The notes below the pieces were generated by a model, which was given only the letters and a program-made list of their open reading frames with translations, ran no database searches and was not told where the DNA came from. The translations under genes and the position numbers were made by a program. 64,000 bases of DNA from Ilyomonas sp965199905 (lineage in GTDB: Bacteria; Bacteroidota; Bacteroidia; Chitinophagales; Chitinophagaceae), in the NCBI GenBank assembly GCA_965199905.1, contig OZ241366.1:3038001-3102000 (forward strand). Direction: 5' to 3'. This document shows, one piece after another, positions 63,325-64,000 of this stretch. The stretch's first letter is position 1. The number at the start of each line of letters is the position of its first letter.

Positions 63325-63445
63325 CAAAAAAGCTCAATTATTGCCTGGAATGCTGATGGGAGATTTCTTGCTGCTTCAACATGCAAGAATCACAAAAGCC
63401 GATCATAAAAGCGGCAGGCGATGGTTACCAAAACTGTATTTTATT
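63325..63445 (-). repeat. Dispersed hairpin repeat, copy R6
   Basis: Minus orientation, as R1 and R3. The hairpin is TTCTTGC (63365-63371), loop TGCTTCAACAT, GCAAGAA (63383-63389). The left end CGATGGTTACC and CAGTTTTGG block match the family. The surrounding 63096-63686 holds no supportable gene. Confidence 0.72.
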
Positions 63446-63517
63446 CAAACTAAACTACTACCTAAAAAAGGGTAGTGTCTCAGTTTGAAATTTCATCGTA
63501 CTTTTTAAGAAATAAAA

Positions 63518-63544
63518 ATAACCGCTACTTTCAATAGCGGTTAT
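63518..63544 (-). terminator. Hairpin after the last gene of the window
   Basis: ATAACCGCTA (63518-63527) / TAGCGGTTAT (63535-63544) with a 7-nt loop. On the minus strand it is followed by TTTTTATTTC, as expected for the gene at 63687. The plus strand also has an A-rich side, so it may act both ways. Confidence 0.6.
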
Positions 63545-63686
63545 AAAAATAAGGTAGCCAGTCCCTTATCATAAAGCAAAAATACAAACTTTATGGAAAA
63601 TATACTTTCATTAGTTCAGAGTCAAGAAAAAACGATTTACGACATTGCCGAAACAATTGAACCTATAATTATACTCTTTAATTCAG

Positions 63687-63992
63687 TTACAATTCTTTCA
63701 GATAGTTCAAAAGTTGAAGCACTTCAAAATCCTTAACTGTATGGGTTATCTCACCACCTAAAGACACTTTCTTGTATTCGGTATCAAAACATTCGCTACA
63801 GTTTTTATGTGCAGCTACAAGCATTTGTTTAGCGTGAGGGAAAGTGAATTCTTTTATCTTTTCATTTATAAATGCCTGCTCTGCTAAAAAGTTAAGAGAA
63901 ATAAAATCTCCTTTATAAAACTTTACAACGTAGCGAAACAGTAAGCCGAATACAACGCTTGTATTTGGTTTGAAAACAGGTCTGTAACTCAT
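63687..63992 (-). CDS. Hypothetical protein, 101 aa
   Basis: The frame starts at an ATG (63990-63992) eight bases from the window edge and could be longer. The product begins MSYRPVFKPNTSVVFGLLFR, has a hydrophobic/aromatic first third, then FTFPHAKQMLVAAHKNCSEC and a C-terminal helix VLQLLNYLKEL. The Cys pair in NCSECF may bind metal. No family recognised. A 47-codon frame on the opposite strand (63593-63736) overlaps its end and is probably not real. Confidence 0.5.
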   Translation of the reverse strand: MSYRPVFKPNTSVVFGLLFRYVVKFYKGDFISLNFLAEQAFINEKIKEFTFPHAKQMLVAAHKNCSECFDTEYKKVSLGGEITHTVKDFEVLQLLNYLKEL

Positions 63993-64000
63993 ATAGGTCT

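Noticed and set aside
63593..63736. 47-codon frame MENILSLVQSQEK... opposite the last gene
   Set aside because: It overlaps the end of the better supported minus-strand gene and has no recognisable features.
1..64000. CRISPR arrays, prophage, integrase and restriction-modification systems
   Set aside because: No regularly spaced direct repeats of CRISPR type, cas genes, phage structural genes, recombinases or intact methylase/nuclease pairs were found on either strand.

Overview
The window reads as a chromosomal segment of a Bacteroidota bacterium, most likely family Chitinophagaceae or a close relative. The evidence is a SusC/SusD pair, type IX secretion (T9SS) C-terminal sorting domains, several large MacB/FtsX-like permeases standing without an adjacent ATPase, a glycine-rich RRM protein, an HYC_CC_PP small protein, DUF3347 and Tp34 metal proteins, and the near absence of Shine-Dalgarno sequences. 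One tRNA (Val, anticodon TAC) and no rRNA, CRISPR array, intact insertion sequence or prophage were seen.

Layout. 1-7.7 kb: start of a large secreted adhesin-like protein, a methyltransferase-like protein, an orphan TolC protein, a decayed T9SS substrate tail, ornithine aminotransferase (rocD), DNA repair methyltransferase (ogt) and an OsmC peroxidase. 8.3-14.6 kb: Tat-exported phosphoesterase, a degenerate family-2 glycosyltransferase, a GAF histidine-kinase-like protein without its phospho-acceptor His, and feoB. 15.1-17.7 kb: a copper-type locus (broken DUF326 gene, HYC_CC_PP protein, DUF3347/Met-His linker/beta-barrel fusion). 18.2-24.6 kb: dnaK, RRM protein, two divergent sugar-lactonase-type propellers, fabH. 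24.8-31.4 kb: a gene-poor stretch with a tRNA, a broken N-formylglutamate amidohydrolase gene, a large T9SS cargo protein and gene debris. 31.4-36.6 kb: susD and susC. 37.0-42.4 kb: an FtsX-permease cluster with two intact genes between two wrecked ones. 43.0-53.1 kb: a two-component system, DedA, PAP2, EamA and a TolC-adaptor-RND efflux operon interrupted by an antisense four-helix-bundle gene. 53.5-58.7 kb: PepSY-like, PAP2 and YncE genes, then another FtsX permease between two copies of a 180-bp direct repeat. 59.9-63.0 kb: a second metal locus (small secreted protein, VIT1/CCC1-like membrane protein, tandem Tp34/FetP-domain protein, outer-membrane barrel).

The most unusual content is repeats outside the genes. 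Six copies of an approximately 90-140 bp dispersed element lie in spacers. Four of them carry a hairpin whose stem changes by compensatory pairs while its loop stays conserved, and in one copy the loop is flipped relative to the flanks. Degenerate tandem arrays with an exact 7-bp period but different sequences occur at rocD/ogt, before dnaK, and from the adaptor stop codon to the RND start codon around the four-helix-bundle gene. A 163-bp MITE-like element with perfect 14-bp inverted ends and a TTA target duplication lies after the RND gene.

Two metal loci look like working units. The copper locus joins a periplasmic DUF3347 domain to an outer-membrane barrel through a Met/His-rich linker. 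The second locus pairs a membrane Fe/Mn-type transporter with a single-chain double Tp34 domain protein and a barrel. All functions are inferred from sequence motifs read by eye; no database search was run.
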